64,000 nt of DNA, from assembly GCA_009379845.1 (NCBI GenBank), contig WHSZ01000004.1, positions 88,946 through 152,945 of the forward strand. Direction: 5' to 3'. The position numbers and the translations under genes are program-made. Shown piece by piece: positions 27,418-38,800 of this stretch. The DNA is from Pseudonocardiaceae bacterium. Its GTDB lineage: Bacteria; Actinomycetota; Actinomycetes; Mycobacteriales; Pseudonocardiaceae. The notes below the pieces were generated by a model. That model had not been told where the DNA came from and ran no database searches. It saw only the letters and a list, made by a program, of their open reading frames with translations. Every line of letters begins with the position of its first letter. The first letter of the stretch is position 1.

Positions 27418-28488
27418 TCACAACTCCGCGAGCCGGCTACGGCGGACCAGCATGATGAAGAACGGCGCACCGAGGAACACCACGATGATGCCGATCTGGA
27501 TCTCCTCCGGCCGCTGGAGCACCCGCCCGATGACGTCGGCGGCGAGCAGCAGGCACGGCGCGAGCACGATGGCGTTCGGCAGCAGCCAGCGATGGTCGGG
27601 GCCGGCGATGATCCTGGCGATGTGCGGTACCACAAGGCCGACGAACACGATCGGTCCCGCCACGGCCACGGCGCCGCCGGTGAGCAGCGTGATGGCGAGC
27701 ATGCCCTGCAGGCGCACCAGTTTCAGCCGGTGCCCGAGGGAGGTCGCCACGTCGTCGCCGAGCGCCAGGCTGTTCAACGCGGGAGCGCTGCTCACCGCGA
27801 GTACCGCCCCGACGAGCAGGAACGGCAGCACCTGCAGCACGATGTCGATGCTCTGGCCGGCGAGCGAGCCCGCGGACCAGAACCGGTAGCGGTTCAGCGC
27901 CTGCGGATCGGTGAGCACGAGCGCGCTGGTGAACGAGTGGAGCAAGAAGGTGACAGCGACCCCGGCGAGGGCCAGCTTGACGGGGGTCGCGCCGTCCCGC
28001 CCGAGACCACCGAGCAGGTACACCACGATGCTGGCGACCGCGGCGCCCGCGAACGCGAACCAGATGTAGCCGTGTAGCGACGCGAGGCCGAGCACGGCGA
28101 TGGACACCACGACGCCGAACGTGGCGCCCGCGCTGATACCGAGCAGCCCCGGATCGGCCAGTGGGTTGCGGGTGAGCGCCTGCATCACCGCGCCGGCGAG
28201 ACCGAGCGCGATCCCGACCAGCACGCCGAGCGCGGTCCGCGGCACCCGCAGGTTCCGCACGACGGCGTCGACCTCGGTGCCGGTTGGGTTGAACACCGCC
28301 TGAAACACGTCGTCGAGCGGGATCTGGCGGCTGCCGACCGCGATGGAAAGCACGCACAGTGCGACAAGCGCGCCGAGCGCGATCAGCAGGAAGACCACCC
28401 GCCGCACGGAACGCCGGCCCGGTGGGCCGGCCTCCGGAGCCGTCCGGGACCCCGGCGAGGTGGTCGTGGTCGTCACGCGATCAACCAT
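27418..28488 (-). CDS. FecCD-family ferric-siderophore permease (first subunit)
   Basis: The 356-residue protein begins with a polar N-terminal tail (Thr/Pro/Arg-rich, about 35 residues) followed by BtuC/FecCD membrane segments. Diagnostic parts are RVPRTALGVLVGIALGLAGA, TRNPLADPGLLGISAGA, ATSLGHRLKLVRLQG and QIGIIVVFLGAPFFIMLVRR. It is the first gene of a two-gene transcript with the next FecCD permease and starts at the divergent region that holds three iron-box-like sequences, so repression by an IdeR/DmdR-type regulator under iron sufficiency is expected. Confidence 0.93.
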   Translation of the reverse strand: MVDRVTTTTTSPGSRTAPEAGPPGRRSVRRVVFLLIALGALVALCVLSIAVGSRQIPLDDVFQAVFNPTGTEVDAVVRNLRVPRTALGVLVGIALGLAGAVMQALTRNPLADPGLLGISAGATFGVVVSIAVLGLASLHGYIWFAFAGAAVASIVVYLLGGLGRDGATPVKLALAGVAVTFLLHSFTSALVLTDPQALNRYRFWSAGSLAGQSIDIVLQVLPFLLVGAVLAVSSAPALNSLALGDDVATSLGHRLKLVRLQGMLAITLLTGGAVAVAGPIVFVGLVVPHIARIIAGPDHRWLLPNAIVLAPCLLLAADVIGRVLQRPEEIQIGIIVVFLGAPFFIMLVRRSRLAEL

Positions 28489-28500
28489 AGCCGCCGCGAC

Positions 28501-28519
28501 TTAGGGTAGGGATACCTCA
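28501..28519. promoter_or_regulatory. Iron-box-like site (IdeR/DmdR) near the permease promoter
   Basis: The 19 bases ttagggtagggatacctca match the actinobacterial iron-box consensus TTAGGTTAGGCTAACCTAA at 14 of 19 positions by eye. The site lies 13 bases upstream of the FecCD start, where a bound repressor would block transcription. Confidence 0.6.
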
Positions 28520-28612
28520 TCGCCCGGGCCCCGGTTGCGCGTCGACGCCGCCCGCGTAGTGGAGGAATCCCATGATCCGGCGGCGTGTGGTGAGCGATAC
28601 CCGTCCTTGAGG

Positions 28613-28631
28613 TTAGGTGACGCTTACCTTA
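28613..28631. promoter_or_regulatory. Iron-box-like site (IdeR/DmdR), best match of this region
   Basis: The 19 bases ttaggtgacgcttacctta match the iron-box consensus at 15 of 19 positions. It lies about 105 bases ahead of the binding-protein start, where the promoter of the binding protein-NRPS-MbtH transcript is expected. Confidence 0.7.
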
Positions 28632-28649
28632 GGCTCTGCCGAGATGTGT

Positions 28650-28668
28650 TTAGGCTGCCCTAACTCAG
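28650..28668. promoter_or_regulatory. Weak third iron-box-like site
   Basis: The 19 bases ttaggctgccctaactcag match the consensus at about 12 of 19 positions, with a good left half-site. It lies 18 bases downstream of the stronger site and may be a second repressor site or chance. Confidence 0.35.
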
Positions 28669-28735
28669 GTGGTGGCGCCGTAGCTCGATCGCATTGACGT
28701 TTTGCGCGAGCCAGAACCGACCCGAAGAGGAGCCG

Positions 28736-29761
28736 ATGTCCACGCCACACGCGCGGTATTCCGTGAAGAACCTGCTCATGGCGCTTGTCGCCGCCGCGAT
28801 GGCCCTGGTGCTCGCGGCATGCGGGGGGACCGAATCAACCGGGAGCGATGACGCGACCTCCGGGGTCAAGATGAGCCACAAGTACGGCTCGACCGAACTA
28901 CCGAAGAACCCCAAGAAGGTCGTCACGCTCGGGCTCAATGACCAGGATGCCGTGCTGTCACTGGGTATCAAGCCGGTCGGCGTGGTGGACTGGTTCGGCG
29001 AGCGCCCGTACGGAAGCTGGCCATGGACGAAGCAGAAATGGGGCAGCACCAAGCCCACCATCGTCGGTGAGCGGGATGACTTCAGCATCGAGAAGGTCGC
29101 CCAGCTCAAGCCCGATCTGATCATCGCGCAGTACAGCGGCATGACCAAGGACCAGTACGAGAAGCTGTCCAAGATCGCACCAACCGTGGGGCAGCCTGCC
29201 AAGTACCCGGACTACGCGGCGCCATGGCGGGTGATGACCGAGCGAATCGGGCGCGCGGTTGGCAAGGAAGCCGAAGCCAAGCAGCAGATCGCCGAGGTCG
29301 ACAAGAAATTCCAGGCGATCCGCAAGCAGCACCCCGAGTACGCCAAACAGACGGTGGCGGTCGGGGACAGCTTCACACCAGGCGAGTACGCGCTGTTCGC
29401 CGCACACGACCCGAAGGTCGAGTTCATGACCGACCTCGGCTTCAAGCCGTCGGACCGGATCACCAAGGTTGCCGGGAAGAACAACGCCGCGGAGGTCAGC
29501 GCGGAGCGGCTGGATCTGCTCGACGACGCCGACCAGATGGTGTGGCTGCTCTCCGACACCGCGGCTGAGAAGCGCATCAAGGCCGACGAGACCTACCAGC
29601 GGTCCAGCGTCGCGCGCCAGGGGCGGGATCTGTTCATCCAGTACGAGAACCCGCCGATCGGTGCCGCGGTGTCCTTCAACACGGTGCTGAGCATCCCGTA
29701 CGCCATCGACAACATGGCACCGCTTGTCGAGAAGCAGGCGGCGAAGGAACCCGCGAAGTAG
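28736..29761 (+). CDS. Siderophore-binding lipoprotein of an iron ABC importer
   Basis: The 341-residue protein starts with a lipoprotein signal: positive N-terminus, hydrophobic core ([15 protein letters not shown]) and lipobox LAAC with the Cys near residue 29. The mature part is a FepB/FecB-type (TroA superfamily) binding protein: [34 protein letters not shown], and the C-terminal helix after ISVAF-like [19 protein letters not shown]. It would capture the ferric siderophore outside the membrane for the FecCD permeases. GAAGAGGAG precedes the ATG; the in-frame reading 14 codons upstream lacks such a site. The NRPS gene begins 49 bases downstream on the same transcript. Confidence 0.93.
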   Translation: MSTPHARYSVKNLLMALVAAAMALVLAACGGTESTGSDDATSGVKMSHKYGSTELPKNPKKVVTLGLNDQDAVLSLGIKPVGVVDWFGERPYGSWPWTKQKWGSTKPTIVGERDDFSIEKVAQLKPDLIIAQYSGMTKDQYEKLSKIAPTVGQPAKYPDYAAPWRVMTERIGRAVGKEAEAKQQIAEVDKKFQAIRKQHPEYAKQTVAVGDSFTPGEYALFAAHDPKVEFMTDLGFKPSDRITKVAGKNNAAEVSAERLDLLDDADQMVWLLSDTAAEKRIKADETYQRSSVARQGRDLFIQYENPPIGAAVSFNTVLSIPYAIDNMAPLVEKQAAKEPAK

Positions 29762-29810
29762 ACCGCAGCCAAGGAGAAGGCCACATCGGCAACGTCGGGG
29801 GAGAGCTCGA

Positions 29811-32800
29811 ATGACGCTCGATGGGGAGGGGACCGGACTGCCCCTCACCGCGGCGCAAGACGGAATCTGGCTGGCCACCCAGATCGAACCGGACAATCCG
29901 GTTTACAACATCGCCGGCTGCGTTCAGCTGCACGGGGCCGTCGACGTGGATCGGTTGGCGGCCGCCGCGCGGCAGGCGGCAGGCGAAGCCGAGTGCCTGC
30001 ACGTGCGGTTCACCCAGCTCGAAGGGCAACCGCGGCAGGTTCCGGTGGACCCGGTCGTGGACGTGCCGGTGGTGGATCTGCGGGCCGAGCCCGACCCCCG
30101 CGCGGCGGCCGACGAGCGGATGCGGGCCGATCTCCGGCAGGCCGTCGACCTGGAGCGCGGGCCGCTGCTCGGGCTCGCGGTGTTCCGGCTCGGCGACGAT
30201 CGGGTGCTGTGGTACATCCGGTGCCACCACATCGTGATCGACGTCTACGGCTTGCTGCTGGTGGCGAGGCGGGTGGCACACCTGTACGCGACGGGCGAGC
30301 CGCCGTGGTCGCACGAGGTGGACAAGCCGTCGTGGGCGCTGACCGAGCTGGTCGACGCCGACGCCGAGTACCGCGACTCCGAGCAGCGTGACACCGACCG
30401 GGCCTACTGGATGGACCGGCTGGCCGGCGCAACCGAGCCTGCCCGGCTGGTGGAACTGCCGGAAGCCACCGGCTCGCGGGTGCGGCGCCGCACGGTCGAG
30501 CTTCCCGAGACCGAAAGCAGCGCCATCCGGGACGCCGCGGTTGGCGCGGGCACCAGGCTGTCCCGGCTGCTGATCGCCGCGGCGGCCGCCTACACCCACC
30601 GGCTCACCGGCGCACAGGACGTCGTGCTCGGTGTGCCGGTGACCGCCCGCGCGGATCCGCGGCAGCGCGGCGTGCCCGGCATGGCGTCGAACGTGCTACC
30701 GCTGCGGGTCGCGGTCCGGCCCGGAATGTCCATGGTCGAACTGATCGACGCGGTGCGCCTCGGCATCCGGGAGCTCACCGCGCACGGGCGCTACCGAGGC
30801 GAGGACTTGGCGCGCGAGCTGGCGCCGTCCGGAGGGCTTCGTGAGTTGTTCGGGCCCACCGTGAACGTGATGCCGTTCTACGAGCGGCTGTGGTTCGGCG
30901 AGCACGAGGCGCACTTCGAACACCTGGCGCTCGGGCCGGTGGGCGATCTGATGATCGCGGTGTGCGACCGCCCGGACGGTCAGGGCATCCGGATCGACTT
31001 CGACGTGGACGCGTCCGTCTGCGGGCAGGCCGAGCTTGCCGGGCACGAACACCGGTTCCGGATGCTGCTCGAGGGCATGGTGGCCGATCCGGAGCTGCCG
31101 ATCGGCCGCATCGATCTGCTGCCGGCCGAACGGCGGCGGGTGCTGCTCGGCGAGCTCGGGGCCCGCGAGCGGGACGTCGACGAGCAGGACTGGCCGACCC
31201 TGTTCGAACGGCAGGCGGCCCGCACGCCGGACGCCGTGGCGGTGGTGTGCGAGCGGGAACAGCTCAGCTACGCGGAACTGAACGCCGAGGCGAACCGGCT
31301 GGCGCGGCTGCTCATGTCGCGCGGGGTTGCCGCCGAGGACGTGGTGGCCGTGGCGTTGCCACGGTCGGCTCGGCTGGTGGTCGCGCTGCTCGCGGTGCTC
31401 AAGGCGGGTGCCGCGTACCTACCGCTCGATCTCGACCACCCGGCGGACCGGCTCGAGTTCATGCTCACCGACTCCGGTGTCCGGTTGATCCTGACCACCG
31501 CCGAGCTGGCCGGCGAGCTGCCGGAGCAACCCGCCCTTGACCGGGTGTCACTTGACGACGAGCACGTCGTGGGCGAGCTGGCCACGCTGGACGGCGCGGA
31601 CCCACCCCGCGAGCCGATCGGCCTGGACCAGGCGGCGTATGTGATCTATACGTCGGGCTCAACCGGGCGGCCGAAGGGCGTGGTTGTCACGCACGACGGC
31701 GTGGGCAGCCTGGTGGCCACCGCGATCGACCGGCTCGGCGTGCACCCCGGCAGCCGCGTGCTGCAGTTCGCGTCCGTCGGGTTCGACGTGGCCGTGTGGG
31801 ACCTGTGTATGTCGCTGTGCGTTGGCGGCCGGGTCGTGCTGGTGCCGGCCGAACGGCGGGTGGCGGGCGAGGAGCTCACCGAGTACCTCGCCGAACACGG
31901 GGTCACGCACATGATCCTGCCGCCGTCCCTGGTCGCCGCCCTGCCACCGGACTGCGAGCTGCCGGATGGCGCGGTGCTCGTGGTGGGCACCGAGACCGTG
32001 CCGACCGAGCTGATCGCCCGCTGGGTACCCCGGCTGCGGGTGGTGGTGGCCTACGGGCTGACCGAGGCCACCGTCAACTCGACGCTGTGGCTCGCCGAGC
32101 CGGGCTGGCACGGGCCGGCGCCGATCGGCGTGCCGGACCCGAACACCCGCTGCTACGTGCTGGACGGGGCGCTGCGCCCGGTCGACGTGGGGGTGGAAGG
32201 CGAGCTGTACGTCGCGGGGCGTGGTCTCGCCCGCGGCTACGCCGGCCGAGGAGCGCTGAGCGCGGAACGGTTCGTCGCGGATCCTTACGGCCAGCCGGGG
32301 GAGCGGATGTACCGCACTGGGGATCGGGTGCGGTGGCGCGCGGACGGCTCGCTCGATTTCCTCGGCAGGACCGATCACCAGGTCAAGGTGCGCGGCTACC
32401 GCATCGAACCCGGCGAGATCGAGTCGGTGCTCACCGGGCACGAATCGGTGGCGCGGGCGACGGTCGTGCCGCACGAGGTGCGGCCGGGGGACCGGCGACT
32501 GGTCGCCTACGTGGTGCCGGAAGTGGGCGCGTCGCAGCGAGACGAGGCCACCGAACGGCGCCAGGCTTGGCAGTGGAAGAACCTGCACGAGCTGCTGTAC
32601 GCCGCGGCCGGCTCGGAGCCGTTCGACGAGGGCTTCGCGGGCTGGAACAGCAGCTACGACGGCGAACCGATCCCGCTCGAGGAGATGCGGGCGTGGCGAG
32701 CGGCCACCGTGGAGCGCATCCGCGAGCTGCGGCCGAGCCGGGTGCTGGAGATCGGCGTCGGCAGCGGCCTGATCCTGTCCAAGATCGCGTATGACTGCGC

Positions 32801-35800
32801 GAGCTACTGGGGCACCGACCTGTCCGAGGAGGCGATCGAGTCGCTGCGGCGCCGCGTCGCGGGGATCGACGAGCTCGCCGAGCGGGTGCGGTTGCGCGCC
32901 CAGCCCGCGGACGACGTGGCCGGCCTGCCGGAAGGCCACTTCGACACGGTGATCATCAACTCGGTGGTGCAGTACTTCCCGAGCGTGGACTACCTCAGCA
33001 GGGTGCTGCGCAACGCGGTGCGGCTGCTCGCGCCGGGCGGCGCGGTGTTCGTCGGCGACGTGCGGAACCTGCGGCTGCTGCGTTGCCTGCGGGCTGGGGC
33101 GGCCGGCGAGGCGGCCAGCCGGGCCGACGTGGACGCCGCGGTGGCCTGGGAAGGCGAGCTGCTCCTCGACCCGGACTTCTTCCCCGCGCTGGCCCGTAGC
33201 ACGCCGGAGATCGGCGGCGTCGACCTGCGGATCAAGCGCGCGCGGGAGCACAACGAGCTCAGCCGCTACCGCTACGACGTGGTGCTGCGCACCCAGCGGC
33301 GGGAGCAAGAACACGATCCGCCCACGCTGCGCTGGGGAGCGGACCTGGACGGGCTGGACGCGCTCGCCGAACGGCTGGCCGAGCGACCAGCGCGGCTGCG
33401 GATCACCGGCGTGCCGAACGCTCGCCTCGCCCCGGACCTGGCCGCGCTGGCCTCGCTCGACGGGCAGCCGGAGCCCGACCCGACGGCGATGGTGGATCCG
33501 GAAGAGCTGCACGAACTCGGCACGGAACTCGGCTACCGGGTGGCCACGACGTGGTCGGCCAGCGGCACGGGCGGCAGCGTGGACGTGGAATTCGGCGAGG
33601 CCGAACCGGCGCGGAGCTACCGGCCGGGCGACGACTCCCGGCCGTTGCACGGCTACGCCAACGCACCGGCGGTGTTCCGGGACGTCTCCGCGTTGATGAA
33701 GGAGCTGCGGGCGCACGCGGAACGGTCGCTGCCCGGCTACATGGTGCCCACCGCGTTCGTGCCGCTTAGCCGGCTGCCGCTGATGCCGAACGGCAAGCTC
33801 GACCGGGCCGCGCTGCCGGCCCCGGACCTCGGTGCGGGCGCCACCGGCCGCCCTCCGCGCGGCCCACGCGAGGAACTGCTGTGCGGGCTGTGCGCGGAGG
33901 TGCTCGACCTGCCGTCGGTGGGCATCGACGACGACTTCTTCATGCTCGGCGGGGACAGCATCCTCGCCATCCGGCTGGTGACAAGTGCGGCCAAGCACGA
34001 GCTGGTGCTCAAACCACGGCACGTGTTCGAGCACCGGACCGTCGAGGAACTCGCCAGGGTGGCGCAGGCCCGCTCGGCGCCCGCCGAGCGGACGGCCGGC
34101 CCCACGGTGCACGTCGAGCCCGGCGAGCTCGAGGGTTTCGGCGACGTCGAGGACGTGCTGCCGGTCACCCCGCTGCAGGAAGGCTTCTTCTTCCACGCGC
34201 AGTTCGACCGCGCCGCACGGGACGTCTACACCATCCAGGAGGCGTTCGATCTCGCTGGGCCGGTGGACGCCGCCGCGCTGCGCCGCGCCACCCAGGACTT
34301 GCTCGATCGGCACGCTTCGCTGCGCTCCGGGTTCCGGCAACGGGCGAACGGTCAGGTGATCCAGGTCGTGGCGGCGCGGGCCAGCCTGCCGTGGCGCGAC
34401 GTCGAACTGTCCGATGTGGACGAGGCAGCCGGGCTCGCCGCGATCGCGGAGGAAGACCGGGCGCGGCGGTTCGAGCTGGACGACCCGCCACTGCTGCGGG
34501 CAACCCTCATCCGGCTGGATGCGCGGCGGCACCGGTTGCTGTTCACGTTCCACCACATCGTCGCGGACGGCTGGTCGGTGACGATCATGCTCCGCGAGTT
34601 GCTCGCCCGGTACGCGCCGGACGGGAACCCAGCCGAGTTGCCAGCCACCAGCAGCCGCCGCGACTACCTCGGGTGCCTCGCCGATCGAGACGACGACGCC
34701 GCGCGCCGCGCGTGGCGGGAGGCGCTGGACGGGCTCGAGGAACCCACCCGGCTCCTCGAGCCGTCCCGCGGCGAGATGCTGCCGGACAAGCTGCACGTCC
34801 GGCTGCCGGAACGGGCCACAACGGATCTCGCCGCACGGGCACGGGAGCACGGTCTGACGCTGGGCACCGTGCTGCACGGGGCGTGGGGGCTGCTGCTCGG
34901 CAGGCTCGCCGGCCGCTCGGACGTGGTGTTCGGCACCACCGTGTCCGGCCGGGGCGCCGAGGTGGACGGCATCGAGCGCGCTGTCGGCCTTTTCATCAAC
35001 ACGCTGCCGCTGCGGCTCCGCTGGTCCCCAAGCGAGTCCATTGTGGACACGTTGGGGCGGTTGCAGCGGGAGCAGTCCGCGCTGCTCGATCACCAGCATC
35101 TCGGGCTCGGGGAACTGCAGCGGCTCGCCGGATCGCAAGGCGAGCTGTTCGATTCGCTGGTCGTGGTTGAGAACTACCCGCGCGATGAGCAACTGCGTGA
35201 TCCGGCCGGAACGCTGCGGATCACGGACGTCGAGGTGATCGACGCGGTGCACTACCCGGTCGCGCTGATCGTGACCCCAGGGGCGAGCATCGAGTTCACC
35301 CTGAAATACGACGCCGCCCGGCTGGACGGCGCGGCTGCGCAGCGGCTCGCCGACCGGTTCGTGCGGGTGCTGGATGCGATGATCGCCGAGCCGGCCCGTA
35401 GCGTCGCCGGGATCGACCTGCTGTCCAGCCACGAGCATCACGAGCTGGACGAGCTGAACGCGACCGCACATGCGGTGCCGGAAACCACGCTGCTGCAAGC
35501 GTTCGACGCCCAGGTGGCACGCGCGCCGGAGGCCACCGCCGTGGTGTCCGAAGACGACACGCTGAGCTACGCGGTGCTGGATCGCCGTGCTGAGGCGCTG
35601 GCCGGCCGGCTGCGGGCAAGGGGAGCGGGACCCGAGGAGATCGTGGCGGTCGCGGTGCCCCGGTCGGCGGAGCTGATGGTGGCGCTGCTCGGTGTGCTGA
35701 AATCCGGCGCGGCTTACCTGCCGCTTGACCTCGACTATCCGGCCGAGCGGTTGGAGTTCATGCTCACCGACTCGGGCGCGCGCACCGTGCTGACCACCGT

Positions 35801-38800
35801 GCCGGACCGGCTGCCGAGGGTGCAGGGCGTCGAGCGACTCGCCGTGCACGGACCGGACGAGGCCGCTCCGGCCGAACCGCGGCCGGCCGGGCCGGACAAC
35901 GCGGCGTACCTGATCTACACGTCGGGTTCCACCGGGCGGCCCAAGGGCGTGCTTGTCAGCCACCGCGCGATCGTGAACCGGCTGGACTGGATGCAGGGCC
36001 AGTTCCCGCTGCGGGCGGACGATCGCGTGCTGCAGAAGACACCCGCCAGCTTCGATGTGTCGGTCTGGGAGTTCTTCTGGGCGCTGCGGGAGGGCGCCGC
36101 CGTGGTGCTCGCCCGCCCGGACGGGCACCGCGACCCCGGTTACCTGGCCGGCCTGATCCGCGACGAGCACGTCACCACCATGCACTTCGTGCCATCCATG
36201 CTGGAGGCGTTCCTGCGCACCGACGAGGTCGCCGGCAACGCCCGCTGGGCGGCGAGCCTGCGACGGGTGTTCTGCAGCGGCGAGGCGCTGACCGGCGACG
36301 CCGCCGCCCGCTGGCTGGCGCTGACCGGCGTGCAGCCGCACAACCTGTACGGCCCAACCGAAGCGGCCGTGGACGTCACGTGGTGGCGGTACGACGGCGG
36401 CGACGAGGCCGGGGTGCCGATCGGCCTGCCGGTGTGGAACACCCGGCTGTACGTGCTGGACTCCTGCCTGCGGCCGGTACCGGCCGGGGTTGCGGGCGAG
36501 CTGTACCTGGCCGGCGTGCAACTGGCCCGCGGCTACCACGACCGGGCCGGGCTGACCGCCGAACGTTTCGTCGCGGATCCGTTCGGCGCACCCGGCGAGC
36601 GGATGTACCGCACCGGCGACCTGGTCAGCCGCCGCCCGGACGGTGCCGTGGACTACCTCGGCCGCACCGATCACCAGGTGAAGATCCGCGGGAACCGGGT
36701 GGAACTCGGCGAGATCGAGGCGGCGCTGCGCGGCGAGCCAGGCGTGGGGCGCGCGGTCGTCGTCGCGCGGCACGGGAAGCTGATCGGCTACCTGGTCCCG
36801 GCGTCCGGGGCCCGGCTGGAACCCGACGCGTTGCGCGCGGTGGTGGCGGCTCGCCTGCCGGACCCGATGCTGCCGAGCGCGTTCGTGGTGCTCGACGACC
36901 TGCCGTTGACGCCGAGCGGCAAGCTGGACCGGGCGACGCTGCCGGACCCCGACGAGGGGTCGAGCGCGCCCGCGCGGGCGGCGACCAACGAGCGGGAGCG
37001 GATGCTGTGCGAGGTCTTCGCCGCCGTGCTCGAGCGCCCCGAGGTCGGCGTGCACGACGACTTCTTCATGCTCGGTGGGGACAGCATCTCGTCCATCAGC
37101 GTGTCCAGTCAGGCCCGCGCGCGCGGGCTGGAGATCGGCCCGCCCGATGTGTTCGAGTACCGCACGCCGGCGGCGCTGGCCGCCGCCGCGACACCCGACG
37201 AGCCGGCGGCGCCGGAGCCCGACCCGGACGGTGTCGGCGAGGTGGCGCTGCTGCCGTTCGTGCACCGGCTGCGTGAGCGGAGCACGGCGCCGGGGTGGCA
37301 GTCGATGGTGCTGCGGGTACCCGCGGGCGCGGATTTCGATGGCCTTGCCGCCGCACTGCAGGTGGTGCTCGACGCGCACGACGGGCTGCGGCAACGGCTC
37401 ACCAGGCACGCGGCGGCGGTGTGGTCCCTCGAGGTGTTGCCGGCCGGCGCGATTCGTGCCGCCGAGGTGCTGCACCGTACCGACAGCGGGGACCCGGAAG
37501 CGCTCGCCGCGGACGCCGCCGGCCGGCTCGACCCGGAAGCCGCAATCACACTGCGAGCGAGCTGGCTCGACAACGGTGCGCGTCGCCAAGGCGAGCTGGT
37601 GCTGGTGGCGCACCCGCTGGTGATCGACGCCGCGACGTGGCGGATCATCGCCGAGGACCTCGGCGCCGCGTACTCGGCGATCGCCGAGGGCAGGGAACCC
37701 GGGCTTGCACCGGTGCTGGCCTCGCTTCGCCGGTTCGCGCGGACCGTCGGCGAGCAGGCACAGGAGGCCCGCCGGCTCACCGAACTTCCACATTGGACGG
37801 ACACCCTCCGCCGCCACGAGGACATCGTGCCGGCGGGCGAGAACCCGGTCAGCCTTACCAGCAATGTGTCCACTGTAGACACCTTGGCGGTACTTGACGC
37901 GGTGCCCGATGATCCGGCCGACGTGCTGCTCGCGGCGCTGTGCCTCGCGGTGTCGCGGGTGTGCGGTACGGGTGAGGCCGGGGATCTGCTGGTAGACCTG
38001 GAACGGGACGCGCGTGAGCAGGACGTGGCCGGCGATCTGTCCCGGACGGCAGGCTGCCTGCGGACCGCCCACCCGGTGCGCCTGCCGGCGGCGGACGACG
38101 CCGTCACGGTATTCAAGGCCGTGCGGGAATCCCGCCGCGCCGCCCCGGACGGCGGGCTCGGCTACGGCATCCTGCGTCACCTCAACCCGCAGACCGCGGC
38201 GCTACTCGGCGCCGCGCCGCAACCCCAGGTGGCGTTCCACTACGCCGGAGGTTTCCCCGCCGGGCACGACACCGACTGGACGCCCGCGCGGGAATGGGGG
38301 CCCACGGCCGATGATGCCGCGCCGCTTCGCCTCGACGTGGTGCGGGACGACACCCCGGACGGGCCGAAGCTGCGGGGCGTCTGGCTGGCTACCGGACTGC
38401 CGGAACACACGTTGCGGGAACTCGCCGGCGAGTGGCTGGCCGCGTTGCGGGAGCTCTCCGCGCGGGTGCCCAACGCCGGGCTGACCCCCTCGGACCTGAG
38501 CACGGTGGCGCTCACCCAGGCGGACATCGACAGGGTGCAGCGGGCAAGCGGGCAGCCGGTGCGGGACATCTGGCCGCTGTCCCCGCTGCAGGAAGGGTTG
38601 TTCTTCCACGCGAGCTACGACACCGGCGGCCTGGACGTGTACACGGCGCAGGCCACCTTCGACTTCGCGCGCACCCTCGACCTGCCGCGGTTGCGTGCCG
38701 CCTGCGCCACGCTGCTGGCCCGCAATCCCAGCCTGCGCGCCGGATTCACCAGCGACGGCCTGCCGTGCCCCGTGCAGTTCATCGCCGCCGCGCCGGAATT

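Noticed and set aside
29724..29810. Upstream extension of the NRPS start
   Set aside because: It adds an Arg-rich 29-residue tail overlapping the binding-protein gene; the ATG at 29811 has a proper ribosome site and a normal C-domain start.
31659..38180. A 2173-codon open frame antisense to the NRPS
   Set aside because: Codon-position GC bias of the real gene leaves the opposite frame free of stops. It has no domain resemblance and is Arg/His/Gln/Pro-rich, as expected for a shadow.
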